This document shows positions 8,792-16,741 of a stretch of DNA of 64,000 nt, one piece after another. The position numbers and the translations under genes are program-made. The notes beneath the pieces were generated by a model. It saw nothing but the letters and a program-made list of their open reading frames with translations. It searched no databases and was not told the DNA's origin. Source of the stretch: Bradyrhizobiaceae bacterium Ga0074131 (GTDB lineage Bacteria > Pseudomonadota > Alphaproteobacteria > Rhizobiales > Xanthobacteraceae); NCBI GenBank assembly GCA_001464035.1, contig LNEC01000008.1, positions 62,001-126,000 on the forward strand, in the 5' to 3' direction. The number at the start of each line of letters is the position of its first letter. The stretch's first letter is position 1.

Positions 8792-9715
8792 ATGGCCCGC
8801 ATGGCAAAACTCCCTGACTTCGAAGGCCTCGCGATTTTCGCAAAAGTCGTGGAGCTACGGTCGTTTGCGGCTACCGCGGCCGAGCTCGCGCTATCCAAGG
8901 CGACGGTATCCAAGGCGGTGACCCGGCTGGAGGTACGGCTCGGCGCCCGGCTGTTCAACCGCACCTCGCGGCGGCTCGCCTTGACCGACGCAGGGCAAAA
9001 ACTGGCCGAGCGCGCCGCGCGACTGTTGTCCGATGGCGAGGCGGCGGAGAACGAGGCGCTGGCGCAGTCGGCGACGCCGCGCGGGCTGGTGCGACTGGCG
9101 GTGCCCATGACCTTCGGGGTGCGAACCGTGGCGCCGCTATTGCCGGAATTCCTGGCTGCCTATCCCGAGGTCTCGATCGATCTGCATCTCAGCGATGCCA
9201 CTGTCGATCTGATCGGCGAAGGTTTCGACGCCGGCTTGCGCATCGCGCGGCTGCCGGATTCCTCGCTGATCGCGCGCCGGTTATGCGCGATGCCGCGCTA
9301 CACCGTGGCGACGCCGTCCTATCTCGATCGCCGCGGCCGGCCGACGCATCCGATGCATCTCGCAGAGCACAGGTGTTTCGGCTACGCCTATCTCTCGACG
9401 CCCGGCGTTTGGCACTACACCCGTGCGAATGGCGAACAGGCGAGCGTGCGCCCTGCGGGACAGTTGCGGGTCAACAACGGCGAAGCTCTCATGCCCGCCC
9501 TGCTCGCCGGATTGGGCATCGCCGACTTGCCGGAGTTCATCGTCGGCGACGCCATCGCGTCCGGCGAGGTCGAGGTGATCCTGAAGGGCTGGAAACAGCC
9601 CGAAGGCGCGGTGCATCTGGTGATGCCATCAGGCGGCCCGCGCCCCGCCCGCGTCGAGGTATTGGCGGATTTTCTCGCCAAGCGATTGGCCAAGGGGAGG
9701 GCGAAAATTTCGTAG
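8792..9715 (+). CDS. LysR family transcriptional regulator
   Basis: This 307-residue protein has an N-terminal winged helix-turn-helix (about residues 8-65, with FAATAAELALSKATVSKAVTRLE) and a LysR substrate-binding domain (about 95-300) of the type found in AaeR/DmlR-like regulators. It is divergent from the pirin gene and probably controls pirin, perhaps wrbA, and itself. The start could be 8792 or the ATG at 8801, both weak in Shine-Dalgarno. Its stop TAG (9713-9715) lies inside the left REP repeat, so the last residues may have changed when that repeat arrived. Confidence 0.93.
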   Translation: MARMAKLPDFEGLAIFAKVVELRSFAATAAELALSKATVSKAVTRLEVRLGARLFNRTSRRLALTDAGQKLAERAARLLSDGEAAENEALAQSATPRGLVRLAVPMTFGVRTVAPLLPEFLAAYPEVSIDLHLSDATVDLIGEGFDAGLRIARLPDSSLIARRLCAMPRYTVATPSYLDRRGRPTHPMHLAEHRCFGYAYLSTPGVWHYTRANGEQASVRPAGQLRVNNGEALMPALLAGLGIADLPEFIVGDAIASGEVEVILKGWKQPEGAVHLVMPSGGPRPARVEVLADFLAKRLAKGRAKIS

Positions 9716-9751
9716 GGTGGGCAAAGGCGCACTCTTCGCGCCGTGCCCACC
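9711..9751. repeat. Left REP palindrome
   Basis: It begins CGTAGGGTGGGCAAAGG and ends GCGCCGTGCCCACC. The arms GGTGGGC...GGCGC and GCGCC...GCCCACC pair imperfectly to form a hairpin. The LysR stop codon lies within its first five bases. Confidence 0.85.
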
Positions 9752-9776
9752 ATGACCGCCCATGATATAATTGGTT

Positions 9777-10289
9777 ATGCCGCAATATCGTCGGGCCAGA
9801 ATTTTACGGTCGTTCTGGCAGAACGGCCGAGCGACCTTCTATTCACAGAGATCGAACGCTTTCGGCGAACGTATCGAACCGTTCAGCAACGTCGTCCTTT
9901 TGAAACCATCGCGATTTGTGTTTTGCTGGATCACGTTCACGCCCTTTGGGCACTGCCGGAGGGCGATGCCGATTTTTCGATACGCTGGAATTTGATCAAG
10001 AGCGGCTTTTCGCGAGGTCTTGAGCCGAGCATGTCACGATCAGCGAGCAAGGTTGCCAAGCGGGAAAAAGGTGTTTGGCAACGCCGCTATTGGGAACACA
10101 CCATTCGCAATGACGCGGATCTGGAGCGTCATATCGATTACATTCATTTCAACCCCGTCAAACACGGACACGTCACGCGGGCTGTAGATTGGCCGCACAG
10201 CAGTTTCCATCGTTACGTCGAACGCGGATTGTTGGCCTTGGATTGGGGAGGCGATATCGAGGAAACTCAGGGAGCGTTTTGGCGAATGA
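9777..10289 (+). pseudogene. REP-associated tyrosine transposase (RAYT), frameshifted
   Basis: The body reads as a Y1-type nuclease: FTVVLAERPSDLL, the HUH-type LLDHVHALW, KGVWQRRYWEHTIR and HIDYIHFNPVKHG carrying the catalytic tyrosine region. Two lesions break it. The proper start MPQYRRARI (ATG 9777) is in a different frame from FTVV, consistent with loss of a few codons (length 1 modulo 3) where RAYTs have a GGT-FFT motif. Near the end, an extra T in the run 10277-10280 takes the frame past the expected GAFGE-stop (TGA 10287-10289) into the right REP. An uninterrupted frame of 214 residues from GTG 9743 exists only because it starts and ends inside REP sequence. Confidence 0.8.
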
Positions 10290-10291
10290 AG

Positions 10292-10330
10292 GGTGGGCAC
10301 GGCGCGAAGAGCGCCTTTGCCCACCCTACG
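10292..10330. repeat. Right REP palindrome
   Basis: It begins GGTGGGCACGGCGCGAAG and ends CCCACCCTACG. It is the reverse complement of the left copy minus two bases and starts 2 bases after the expected transposase stop. Confidence 0.85.
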
Positions 10331-10383
10331 GGTTTCGGGTTACGCTGCACCCACAAAACAAAATCTTGGGGGAGACACCGCCG

Positions 10384-11373
10384 ATGAACCGACGCGAGCT
10401 CTTGAAGGCCGCCGCCGCGCTGTCGCTGGGCCAGACCGCGCTGTCGCAGACCGGCTTCGCCCAAGCGCCATGGCCGGCGCGCAATATCACTATGATCGTG
10501 CCGTTCCCGGCCGGCGGCCAGGCCGATCTCGCCGCGAGGCCGGTGGCGATGGCGCTGGAGAAAATTCTCGGCAAGCCCGTCATCGTCGACAACCGCGCCG
10601 GAGGCGGCGGCGGTTCGGTCGGCAACGCCGCCGCCGCGCGCGCCGAGCCGGACGGCTACACCTTGCTGATGACGCTGTCGTCGCTGGCGGTGCTGCCGGA
10701 AGCCGACCGGCTGTTCGACCGTCCCGTGGCCTACGAGGTCTCGCAATTCGCGCCGGTCGCGCGCGTGCTCGCCGATCCCACGCTGCTGGCGGTGCCGGCG
10801 TCCGCGCCGTGGAAGACCTTGCAGGATTTCGTCGACGACGCCAAGAAGCGTCCCGGCCAGATTCCCTACGGCTCGTCGGGTCCCTACGGGACGCTGCATG
10901 TGGCGATGGAAATGTTCGCGACGTCCGCCGGCATCAAGCTGCTGCATGTGCCGTTCCGCGGCGCGGGTCCGGCGCTGACGGCGCTGCTGAGCGGCACGGT
11001 GCAGGCGATGGCGTCGGCGCCGGGCACGCTGAAGCAGCAGGTCGACGACGGCAAGATGCGCGTGCTGGCGAACTGGGGCGCGCAGCGCGTCGCCAGCTTC
11101 CCCGATCTGCCGACCTTTCGGGAACTCGGCTACAGGGACGTCGAGTTCTACATCTGGGCCGGGCTGTTCGCGCCAAGCGCGCTGCCGGCGCCGATCATGA
11201 CGCGGCTGCGCGAGGCGATGGCGCAGGCGGCGAAGAGTCCCGAGGTGATAAAAACCTTCGAGACCGCGGGCAGCCCGGTCGCCTACCTGGACGCGCCGGA
11301 GTTCGCAAAATTCGTCGCGGAGGATTCCGCGCGCCTGATCGCGGCGGTGAAGAAGATCGGCAAGGTGGAGTAG
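10384..11373 (+). CDS. Bug-family periplasmic solute-binding protein (TctC-like)
   Basis: This 329-residue protein has a secretion signal starting MNRRELLKAAAALSLG, with a twin-arginine-like RR. The mature part carries the Bug landmarks ITMIVPFPAGGQADLAARPVA and VIVDNRAGGGGGSVGN, followed by EPDGYTLLM and HVPFRGAGPALTALLSG. These receptors bind carboxylates, usually for TctAB permeases, but are often orphaned, as here, with no TctA or TctB nearby. The start at 10384 has GGGGAG 8 bases upstream; an in-frame extension through the REP unit is not credible. The ligand is unknown. Confidence 0.92.
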   Translation: MNRRELLKAAAALSLGQTALSQTGFAQAPWPARNITMIVPFPAGGQADLAARPVAMALEKILGKPVIVDNRAGGGGGSVGNAAAARAEPDGYTLLMTLSSLAVLPEADRLFDRPVAYEVSQFAPVARVLADPTLLAVPASAPWKTLQDFVDDAKKRPGQIPYGSSGPYGTLHVAMEMFATSAGIKLLHVPFRGAGPALTALLSGTVQAMASAPGTLKQQVDDGKMRVLANWGAQRVASFPDLPTFRELGYRDVEFYIWAGLFAPSALPAPIMTRLREAMAQAAKSPEVIKTFETAGSPVAYLDAPEFAKFVAEDSARLIAAVKKIGKVE

Positions 11374-11386
11374 GCGCGACCGCGGC

Positions 11387-11854
11387 TTACGCTGGCGCCT
11401 GGCACACATCGATCCATTCGGCGCCGGTCAGTTCCGCCATCCGCGCCGGGGCGATGCGGACCGCGCTGTGGGTCGAGCCCGCCGCCGGCACCACCTCGTC
11501 GAACGCTCGCAGCGACACGTCGCAATAGACCGGCAGCGGCGCCTTGAGCCCGAACGGGCAGACCCCGCCGACCTCGTGCCCGGTGATGTCGGCGACTTCG
11601 TCGACGCCGAGCATCTTCGGCTTGCCGCCGAATTGCGCCTTGACCTTCCTGTTGTCCATCCGCGAAGTGCCGGCGGCGACGATCAGCACCACGCGGTCGC
11701 CGATCCGCAAACTCAGGGTTTTCGCAATCCGCGCCGGCTCGACGCCATAGGCTTCGGCGGCAAGCGTCACCGTGGCCGAACTCAGGGGCGATTCGATCAC
11801 GGCGATATCGGGGGCTTTTTCGGCGAAGAACGCCCGGACGGATTCAAGGCTCAT
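11387..11854 (-). CDS. YbaK/EbsC-type aminoacyl-tRNA deacylase
   Basis: This 155-residue single-domain protein of the YbaK/ProX editing fold hydrolyses misacylated tRNAs in characterised homologues. Diagnostic stretches are SLESVRAFFAEKAPDIAVIE, AYGVEPARIAKTLSLRIGD, ARKVKAQFGGKPKMLG-like MDNRKVKAQFGGK, and the GHEVGGVCPFGLK loop with its GxxPxG-type signature. The start at 11854 gives the family's usual length; a longer frame would add about 60 unrelated residues. It converges on the Bug gene with a 13-base gap. A specific tRNA substrate (Pro-tRNA mischarged with Ala or Cys) cannot be assigned from sequence alone. Confidence 0.88.
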   Translation of the reverse strand: MSLESVRAFFAEKAPDIAVIESPLSSATVTLAAEAYGVEPARIAKTLSLRIGDRVVLIVAAGTSRMDNRKVKAQFGGKPKMLGVDEVADITGHEVGGVCPFGLKAPLPVYCDVSLRAFDEVVPAAGSTHSAVRIAPARMAELTGAEWIDVCQAPA

Positions 11855-12180
11855 GCAACGGCAATTTCCGTGGGGGTCAGGCGGCCGGGCGTCGTTCGTG
11901 TCGTTACATCCCGCAAAAGCAGGGAAAAGTGAAGAGATTTGATGGAGCGGTGGAACGCTTTGGGAATTGGGCGGTTCTATCCCCGAAGTAAACAGGATCG
12001 CTCGCTGTGAACAACGGCGCCGGACGCGGATAGCCAATAGCGGTCAGGTCTTCAACGAGCAGGCAGTTTGGAGGAAACTCCGGAATTGCCTGCTCGTTTT
12101 TTGTTTGTCGGATCCCGAGCAGCTTGCGCGCACGGGGCTTCAATACTGCTGATCTCGCCGCGGGCCGCGAAGCCCGGCAG
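11855..12180. other. Intergenic stretch with little identifiable content
   Basis: These 326 bases contain no convincing gene. The only recognisable item is a short amidohydrolase-like tail at 12111-12146, described separately. The YbaK promoter should lie near 11855-11950. Confidence 0.6.
12111..12146 (-). pseudogene. Remnant of an amidohydrolase C-terminus
   Basis: On the minus strand this reads VLKPRARKLLGI. The intact amidohydrolase ending at 13597 finishes VLKANARKLLGI, and the DNA is similar too. Here the frame has no stop after the isoleucine and no upstream amidohydrolase body, so it looks like a leftover of a related gene. A chance match over 12 residues is possible but unlikely. Confidence 0.45.
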
Positions 12181-12657
12181 CTATTGCGTGCTTCGATCGC
12201 TGGCATCGGCAAGGAAAGTTTCAAGCATGTTTGCCGCGCCGTCTGGCATCGCGAGGCCATGACGGGGATAAATCTGCTTCGCGACGTACTCGCCTGAATT
12301 ATAGGTCAGCCAGACCTTATCCTGATCGTCTTGCCAGATCAGCGCTTTCATCGGAAGATCAATCGCGAGCGTCGCGTTCTTGGCCATCAAGGGGGTGCCG
12401 CCCTTCGGATTCCCGAAGACGATCACCGTTCGCGCCCGCATTTCCAGTCCGGCTTCCCTGGCCGCGGCGGCGTGATCGATTCGGCTGAAGACGATCCATC
12501 CGGCCGGCCCCTTCGACTTGACGGCGGATTCGAATTTCTCGACGGTTTCCAGCACGGAGTATTTGCTTGGCTTGGTAATCAGGCCGCTGTCGGCGAATGC
12601 CTGCGAGGGCGTCATCGCGAACAGAATTCCTGCAATAGCCGCGTTGCGTAAAATCAT
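12181..12657 (-). CDS. DUF302 domain protein, secreted
   Basis: This 158-residue protein has a signal peptide (MILRNAAIAGILFAMTPSQAFA, cleavage expected after AFA). The mature part has the DUF302 pattern: SVLETVEKFESAVKSKGPAGWIVFSRIDHAAAAREAGLEMRARTVIVFGNPKGGTPLM is one continuous family-like block, with GNPKGGTPLM most diagnostic. Function is unknown; the fold resembles TT1751-like proteins. The start at 12657 was chosen for its AGGAGG eight bases upstream and the signal peptide. The gene is monocistronic, preceded by 145 bases without a gene. Confidence 0.88.
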   Translation of the reverse strand: MILRNAAIAGILFAMTPSQAFADSGLITKPSKYSVLETVEKFESAVKSKGPAGWIVFSRIDHAAAAREAGLEMRARTVIVFGNPKGGTPLMAKNATLAIDLPMKALIWQDDQDKVWLTYNSGEYVAKQIYPRHGLAMPDGAANMLETFLADASDRSTQ

Positions 12658-12802
12658 GTCGATGATCCTCCTTGGGCGCAGCTGAAGCGCGGACGGCCCG
12701 ACGTCTGCGTGCATGGTATCAGTCCGGGCGTCACATCATTCTGACGATTAGTTGATGGCGCCGACAATTACCTCGTGATCTTTCCGGCTTTGCCGTCTGT
12801 GT

Positions 12803-13546
12803 TCAGGTGAACGACTTCAGAAGTCCGGGCAGTTCGGACAACGCCTTGATGCGGATGTCCGGCTCCAGCCCGAGTTCATCCATCTGTGTGCGAATCGCCT
12901 TGAACATCGTCAGCGGCGCCACGAGATCATTCCTGGCGCAGGCCAGCGCCATCGCCTCCGGCGTCACCCGCTCTATCCAGGCGACGTTGAGGCCGTACGC
13001 CTTGGCGCCGCAGGCGTCCCACGGATTCGACGATACGAACAGCACCTCCGCCGGAGCGACTCCAAGCCTCGTTTCGATCAGGCTGTAGGCGTCCGGCGCG
13101 GGCTTGAATATCTTCTGTGAGTCGATGCTGATGGTGGCGTCCAGCACGCGGTCGAGCCCGCTGTTGGCGACCAGCGCGGTCAGCATGGCGGTGCTGCCGT
13201 TGGAGAGAATGGCCAGCTTGCGATCTTTCATCGCCGCAAGGGCCGCGTCTGCATCAGGGTAAAGATCGAGATGCAGATACTTTTCCATGATGCGCTCGAT
13301 CGCGCCTTCGTCGTATCGCAGGCCGAGTACCCGGAGTGTGTAGGCTAGCGCATCCCTCGTGATGATCGAGAAGTCCTCGTAGCGCCGCATCAGCGATCGC
13401 AGCCAGGTGTATTCGAGCTGCTTGATACGCCAGATCTGCGTGATCATCTCGCCATGGCCGGGAAACGCCGCCTCGGTGACGGCGGCCACCGACTGGATAT
13501 CGTACAACGTGCCGTAGGCGTCGAAGACGATGGCTTTGATGGTCAT
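12803..13546 (-). CDS. Haloacid dehalogenase type II-like hydrolase
   Basis: This 247-residue HAD-fold enzyme has nucleophile Asp9 in VFDAYGTLYD, LSNGST as motif II, Lys in KIFKPAPDAY and SSNPWDACGAKAYGLN as the acidic motif. EYTWLRSLMRRYEDF matches the cap domain of L-2-haloacid dehalogenases, which invert 2-haloalkanoates to 2-hydroxy acids. It lies 50 bases upstream-oriented after the amidohydrolase gene on the same strand, so the two may share a transcript. Phosphatase activity is the main alternative, since annotation by similarity in this family is unreliable. Confidence 0.82.
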   Translation of the reverse strand: MTIKAIVFDAYGTLYDIQSVAAVTEAAFPGHGEMITQIWRIKQLEYTWLRSLMRRYEDFSIITRDALAYTLRVLGLRYDEGAIERIMEKYLHLDLYPDADAALAAMKDRKLAILSNGSTAMLTALVANSGLDRVLDATISIDSQKIFKPAPDAYSLIETRLGVAPAEVLFVSSNPWDACGAKAYGLNVAWIERVTPEAMALACARNDLVAPLTMFKAIRTQMDELGLEPDIRIKALSELPGLLKSFT

Positions 13547-13596
13547 GCGTCACCTTGGCGGGTGGGAAGTGGCGCGGCGGCGCGTGGAGATCTGCG

Positions 13597-14481
13597 CTAG
13601 ATTCCCAACAGCTTCCGCGCATTGGCTTTCAATACCTTCGGCCTGATCTCGTCCCGGATGTCGAGTTTGGCAAAATCCGCCATCCAGCGGTCGGGCGTGA
13701 TCACCGGCCAGTCCGAGCCGAACAGCATCTTGTCCTGCAGGATCGAGTTGATGTAGCGCACCAGGATCGGCGGGAAATATTTCGGCGACCAGCCGGAGAG
13801 GTCGATATGGACGTTCGGCTTGTGGGTCGCGACCGACAGCGCCTCTTCCTGCCACGGAAATGACGGGTGCGCGAGAATGATTTTCAGGTCGGGGAAATCC
13901 GCCGCCACGTCGTCCAGGTACATCGGGTTGGAGTATTTCAGCCGCATCCCCATGCCGCCGGGCATGCCGCTGCCGACGCCGGTCTGGCCGGTGTGAAACA
14001 GCGCGATCGCGCCGCCGTCGTTGATGGCTTCGTACAGTGGATAGGCCATGCGGTCGTTGGGATAAAAGCCCTGCATGGTTGGGTGGAATTTGAAGCCGCG
14101 GACGCCGTATTCCTCGATCAGCCTCTTCGCCTCGCGGACCCCGAGCTTGCCCTTGTGCGGGTCGATGCTGACGAAGGGGATCAGCACGTCGGAATTTTCC
14201 GCGGCGATCTCCAGCATCTCGTCATTGTTGTAGCGGCGGAAGCCGGTCTCGCGCTCGGCGTCGACCGGGAAGATCACGGCGGCGATCTTCTTGGACCGGT
14301 AATACGCCGCGGTTTCCTGAACGGTCGGCGGGTGCTTGTTGGGCGACTTGAAATAGTCGGCCATTTTCGCCTGGAAATCGTCATAGCCGTCGTCGCCATG
14401 CATGCCGCAGGGCTCCTCGGCATGGGTGTGGATGTCGATCGCCACGACGTCTTCGAGGTTGGGCAGCTTCAAGTTGGACAT
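13597..14481 (-). CDS. Amidohydrolase family metal-dependent hydrolase (Amidohydro_2)
   Basis: This 294-residue TIM-barrel enzyme has IDIHTHAEEP (HxH metal ligands), RGFKFHPTMQGFYPND, ALFHTGQTG, ILAHPSFPW and FGSDWPV with the catalytic Asp. Size and motifs fit the ACMSD/gamma-resorcylate decarboxylase/2-pyrone-dicarboxylate lactonase branch, which acts on cyclic carboxylates, often in aromatic degradation. It is divergent from the MaoC pair at 14602 across a 120-base AT-rich region and is followed by the HAD gene. Whether it hydrolyses or decarboxylates cannot be told from sequence. Confidence 0.85.
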   Translation of the reverse strand: MSNLKLPNLEDVVAIDIHTHAEEPCGMHGDDGYDDFQAKMADYFKSPNKHPPTVQETAAYYRSKKIAAVIFPVDAERETGFRRYNNDEMLEIAAENSDVLIPFVSIDPHKGKLGVREAKRLIEEYGVRGFKFHPTMQGFYPNDRMAYPLYEAINDGGAIALFHTGQTGVGSGMPGGMGMRLKYSNPMYLDDVAADFPDLKIILAHPSFPWQEEALSVATHKPNVHIDLSGWSPKYFPPILVRYINSILQDKMLFGSDWPVITPDRWMADFAKLDIRDEIRPKVLKANARKLLGI

Positions 14482-14601
14482 CTGGTTTCCCCCGGCAGGG
14501 CCGCCTGATTTTACACCGTCGTGAATTGATTATACCATATAACAAATTCCGCAAGACGGCATAACGATCGACCACGATCGAGGCGGCCAAGGGAGGATAC
14601 G
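14482..14601. promoter_or_regulatory. Divergent promoter region, amidohydrolase / MaoC
   Basis: An AT-rich core TTGATTATACCATATAAC (14527-14544) sits between the two divergent genes. The ATACCATA part (14532-14539) recurs as TATGGTAT at 32403-32410 ahead of the second Liv operon. No sigma-70 boxes were assigned. Confidence 0.4.
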
Positions 14602-15078
14602 ATGGTGCAGGCGGAAGCCTTCGAAACCGATTTCTGGAAACACGCCAATCTGCGCAAGGTCTGGGACGACATCGTCCCCGGCGAGCCGCGCCAGACCATC
14701 CCCTACACCCTGACGCGGGACGCCATCGAGCTGTACTGCGCTTCGGTCGGCGAGGACCACCCGATCTATTTCGACGAAGCCTACGCCAGAACCACGCGGT
14801 ATGGCGGGCTGATCGCACCGCCCTCGATTCATATCCTCCTGATGTTCGCCTGCACGCCGGCCGACGACTGGATGCGCTCGCCGGGCACGGTCAATGCCGG
14901 GCAGTCCTGGAGCTACAATATTCCGGCGCGACCCGGCGACGTCATCACGTTGCAGGCCCGCGCGCTCGACAAGTTCATCAAGCGCGAACGGCTGTTCGTG
15001 GTGCACGACAATGTCTTCTTCAACCAGCGCGACGAAGTGATCTGCTCCGGCCGCGGCTGGACCATCCGGCCGGAATGA
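14602..15078 (+). CDS. MaoC-like dehydratase subunit, degenerate active-site motif
   Basis: This 158-residue hot-dog protein resembles the N-terminal (FAS1-like) MaoC domain. At residues 50-56 the hydratase motif reads GEDHPIY where active enzymes have GDxNPLH, so the catalytic His is replaced by Tyr56; the later GGLIAPP segment lacks the usual GGxIAHG histidine. It is followed by the intact MaoC gene at 15099, so the two probably form a heterodimer with one catalytic subunit, as in HadA/HadB. A ribosome-binding GGGAGG lies upstream of 14602. Confidence 0.85.
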   Translation: MVQAEAFETDFWKHANLRKVWDDIVPGEPRQTIPYTLTRDAIELYCASVGEDHPIYFDEAYARTTRYGGLIAPPSIHILLMFACTPADDWMRSPGTVNAGQSWSYNIPARPGDVITLQARALDKFIKRERLFVVHDNVFFNQRDEVICSGRGWTIRPE

Positions 15079-15098
15079 CCGGCAAGCGAGGGAAAATC

Positions 15099-15533
15099 AT
15101 GACAACGACGTTTGAAAACCTCGGCGAAGGCGACAGCATCGACGGGCCGAAATTCGAGGTCAGCCGCGAATCCATTCGTCTGTTCTGCGACGCCTCGCTC
15201 GACTACAACCCGCTGCATCTCGACGACGAATACATGAAGGGCAGTTTCGGCAAGACCCATTTCGGCGGCGTCATCATGCACGGCATGAACAATTTCGGGC
15301 TGATCTCGCGGATGATCACCGACTGGGCCTATCCCGCCGGCGCCATCCACCGCCGCCTGGAGACCCGCTGGGTCAAGCCGGTGCGGCCGGGCGACACCAT
15401 CCAGCCTGCCGGCATCGTGAAGTCGAAGCAGGTCACCGCCAATTCGCGCTGGGTCCTGATCGACGTCATGGTGCGCAACCAGGCCGGCGAGAAGGTCGCG
15501 ACCGGCGAGGCGATGGTGGAGTTTCCGGGCTGA
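15099..15533 (+). CDS. MaoC-like enoyl-CoA hydratase/dehydratase, catalytic subunit
   Basis: This 144-residue hot-dog protein has the hydratase-2 motif intact: Asp35 and His40 in CDASLDYNPLHLDDEYM, followed by THFGGVIMHGMNNFG. It should add or remove water across the double bond of an enoyl-CoA. The start at 15099 has GAGGG just upstream; an alternative ATG at 15075 overlaps the previous stop as ATGA. Either way the two MaoC genes are one operon. A truncated copy of this start region lies at 22179-22357. The substrate is unknown but the setting is catabolic. Confidence 0.88.
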   Translation: MTTTFENLGEGDSIDGPKFEVSRESIRLFCDASLDYNPLHLDDEYMKGSFGKTHFGGVIMHGMNNFGLISRMITDWAYPAGAIHRRLETRWVKPVRPGDTIQPAGIVKSKQVTANSRWVLIDVMVRNQAGEKVATGEAMVEFPG

Positions 15534-15673
15534 CGGGCGGATGAGGCGTGTTCACGTCGAATCTCGGGCACGCGCATCGGAAGCGACAGGTGGGCCCTGG
15601 AGTTTCTTCCCCGGGGGGAGCCGGGCTGCGAAACCGTAGGTGACCCGGAATGGACCCGAGCCAGCGGTCCCGA

Positions 15674-16576
15674 TCAACTCTTTCGCTCTTTCATCCTCTC
15701 CACGAGAAGCTGCGCAACGCGAAGGCCCGAGGGCGTCATATTTCTGGTTGCAAGCTGCACCAGCGTCACCTGCGTCGCTTCCAGACGTTTGTCGCGCAAC
15801 GGCACCGCGACCAGCGTGCCTGCGAGTAGCTCGGGCATCGCCGAGTCGCGTGGCAGAAAGGTTCCGATACCGGTTTTCATGGCGATCGTGCGGAGGAAGG
15901 CAATCGAGTTTGTCTCGCTGTAGAGATCGAGCTCGACATTGGCCTTGGCGCACGCGCGGTCTATTTCCTGACGGATACCGAACGATGGATCCGGCAGGAT
16001 CACGCGCAGGCCCGCGAGGTCTTTTATCGCGCAATACTCCCTGACGGCCATCGGATGATCGGGTGCGACCATGAGGCACAATGACTGACGCATGCGCGCC
16101 AGCTCGATCAGGTCGCGCCGCGGCGCGCGGCCGAAAACGAGACCGAGATCGACCTCTTGCCGTCCGACCTTTTCGGCGACGCCGCTGGTACCCGCCGTCG
16201 TGACCGTGATCGAGATGCCGGGATAGTCTTTTGAAAGGTCGACGACGAAATCGGACACAAAGCTCGCGAGCAGGCCCTCAACGGTTGCAAGTTTCACGTG
16301 GCCGCGCTGCAGCGAGTCGAATTCCTCGACCTGGCCGCGAATGCGATCGAGCTTGTCCTGGCTCTCGACGGCATAGCGATAGAGCAGGTGGCCGGCGCCG
16401 GTCAGGCTCATGCCCCGTGCACCTCGCTCGAACAGCTTCGCCGACAGCTCGTCCTCGAGCCCTTGCACCTGCCGGCTGATCGCGCTGGGCGCGATACGCA
16501 GGGATTCAGCCGCCCGCTTGATGGACCCGCGTAGCGTTACTTCCCGAAAGTACTTGAGGGCCGTTGATTCAATCAT
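15674..16576 (-). CDS. LysR family transcriptional regulator of the adjacent Liv operon
   Basis: This 300-residue protein has an N-terminal helix-turn-helix (about residues 4-62, with GSIKRAAESLRIAPSAISRQVQGLE) and a PBP-type ligand domain from about residue 90. It is divergent from the Liv-type ABC operon starting at 16742, with repeated TTCGAA sites in the gap, which is the usual layout for LysR control of a neighbouring operon. The ligand is probably the transported compound or an intermediate made from it. Confidence 0.93.
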   Translation of the reverse strand: MIESTALKYFREVTLRGSIKRAAESLRIAPSAISRQVQGLEDELSAKLFERGARGMSLTGAGHLLYRYAVESQDKLDRIRGQVEEFDSLQRGHVKLATVEGLLASFVSDFVVDLSKDYPGISITVTTAGTSGVAEKVGRQEVDLGLVFGRAPRRDLIELARMRQSLCLMVAPDHPMAVREYCAIKDLAGLRVILPDPSFGIRQEIDRACAKANVELDLYSETNSIAFLRTIAMKTGIGTFLPRDSAMPELLAGTLVAVPLRDKRLEATQVTLVQLATRNMTPSGLRVAQLLVERMKERKS

Positions 16577-16632
16577 TTCGCGTCCGAAGGCCCTTCATCG
16601 CTTGCCCGGAATGGATGCAGATGGTGCATAGC

Positions 16633-16680
16633 GTTCGAATTCTTAGACCGCTCGGTTCGAATTTCAATGCTTTTATTCGA
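16633..16680. promoter_or_regulatory. Phased TTCGAA repeats, candidate LysR sites
   Basis: GTTCGAATT occurs at 16633-16641 and 16655-16663, exactly 22 bases apart, and ATTCGA at 16675-16680 continues the phasing at about 20 bases. Each TTCGAA core is palindromic. The array sits between the LysR gene and the start of the Liv operon. Confidence 0.5.
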
Positions 16681-16741
16681 TCCCCCGATTTGTCATGCTT
16701 TCGGCCAGGTTGCGCTCTCGGTCCCCTGATGGAGAAACCAG

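Larger units (their letters stand above)
9711..10330. mobile_element. REP/RAYT unit (REP-flanked tyrosine transposase remnant)
   Basis: A RAYT-like reading frame is bracketed by two inverted copies of one REP palindrome. The left copy (9711-9751) and the right copy (10292-10330) are reverse complements apart from a two-base TG indel. The layout matches the REP-RAYT units of many proteobacteria, where a Y1-type nuclease is thought to move REP hairpins. The unit separates the LysR gene from the Bug receptor gene. Confidence 0.85.

Noticed and set aside
9743..10387. Intact 214-residue transposase
   Set aside because: Its start and last 35 residues are in REP sequence and the proper N-terminus and stop are in other frames.
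15534..15673. Possible small gene after the MaoC pair
   Set aside because: No start with a ribosome site and no conserved motif; the gap separates convergent genes.
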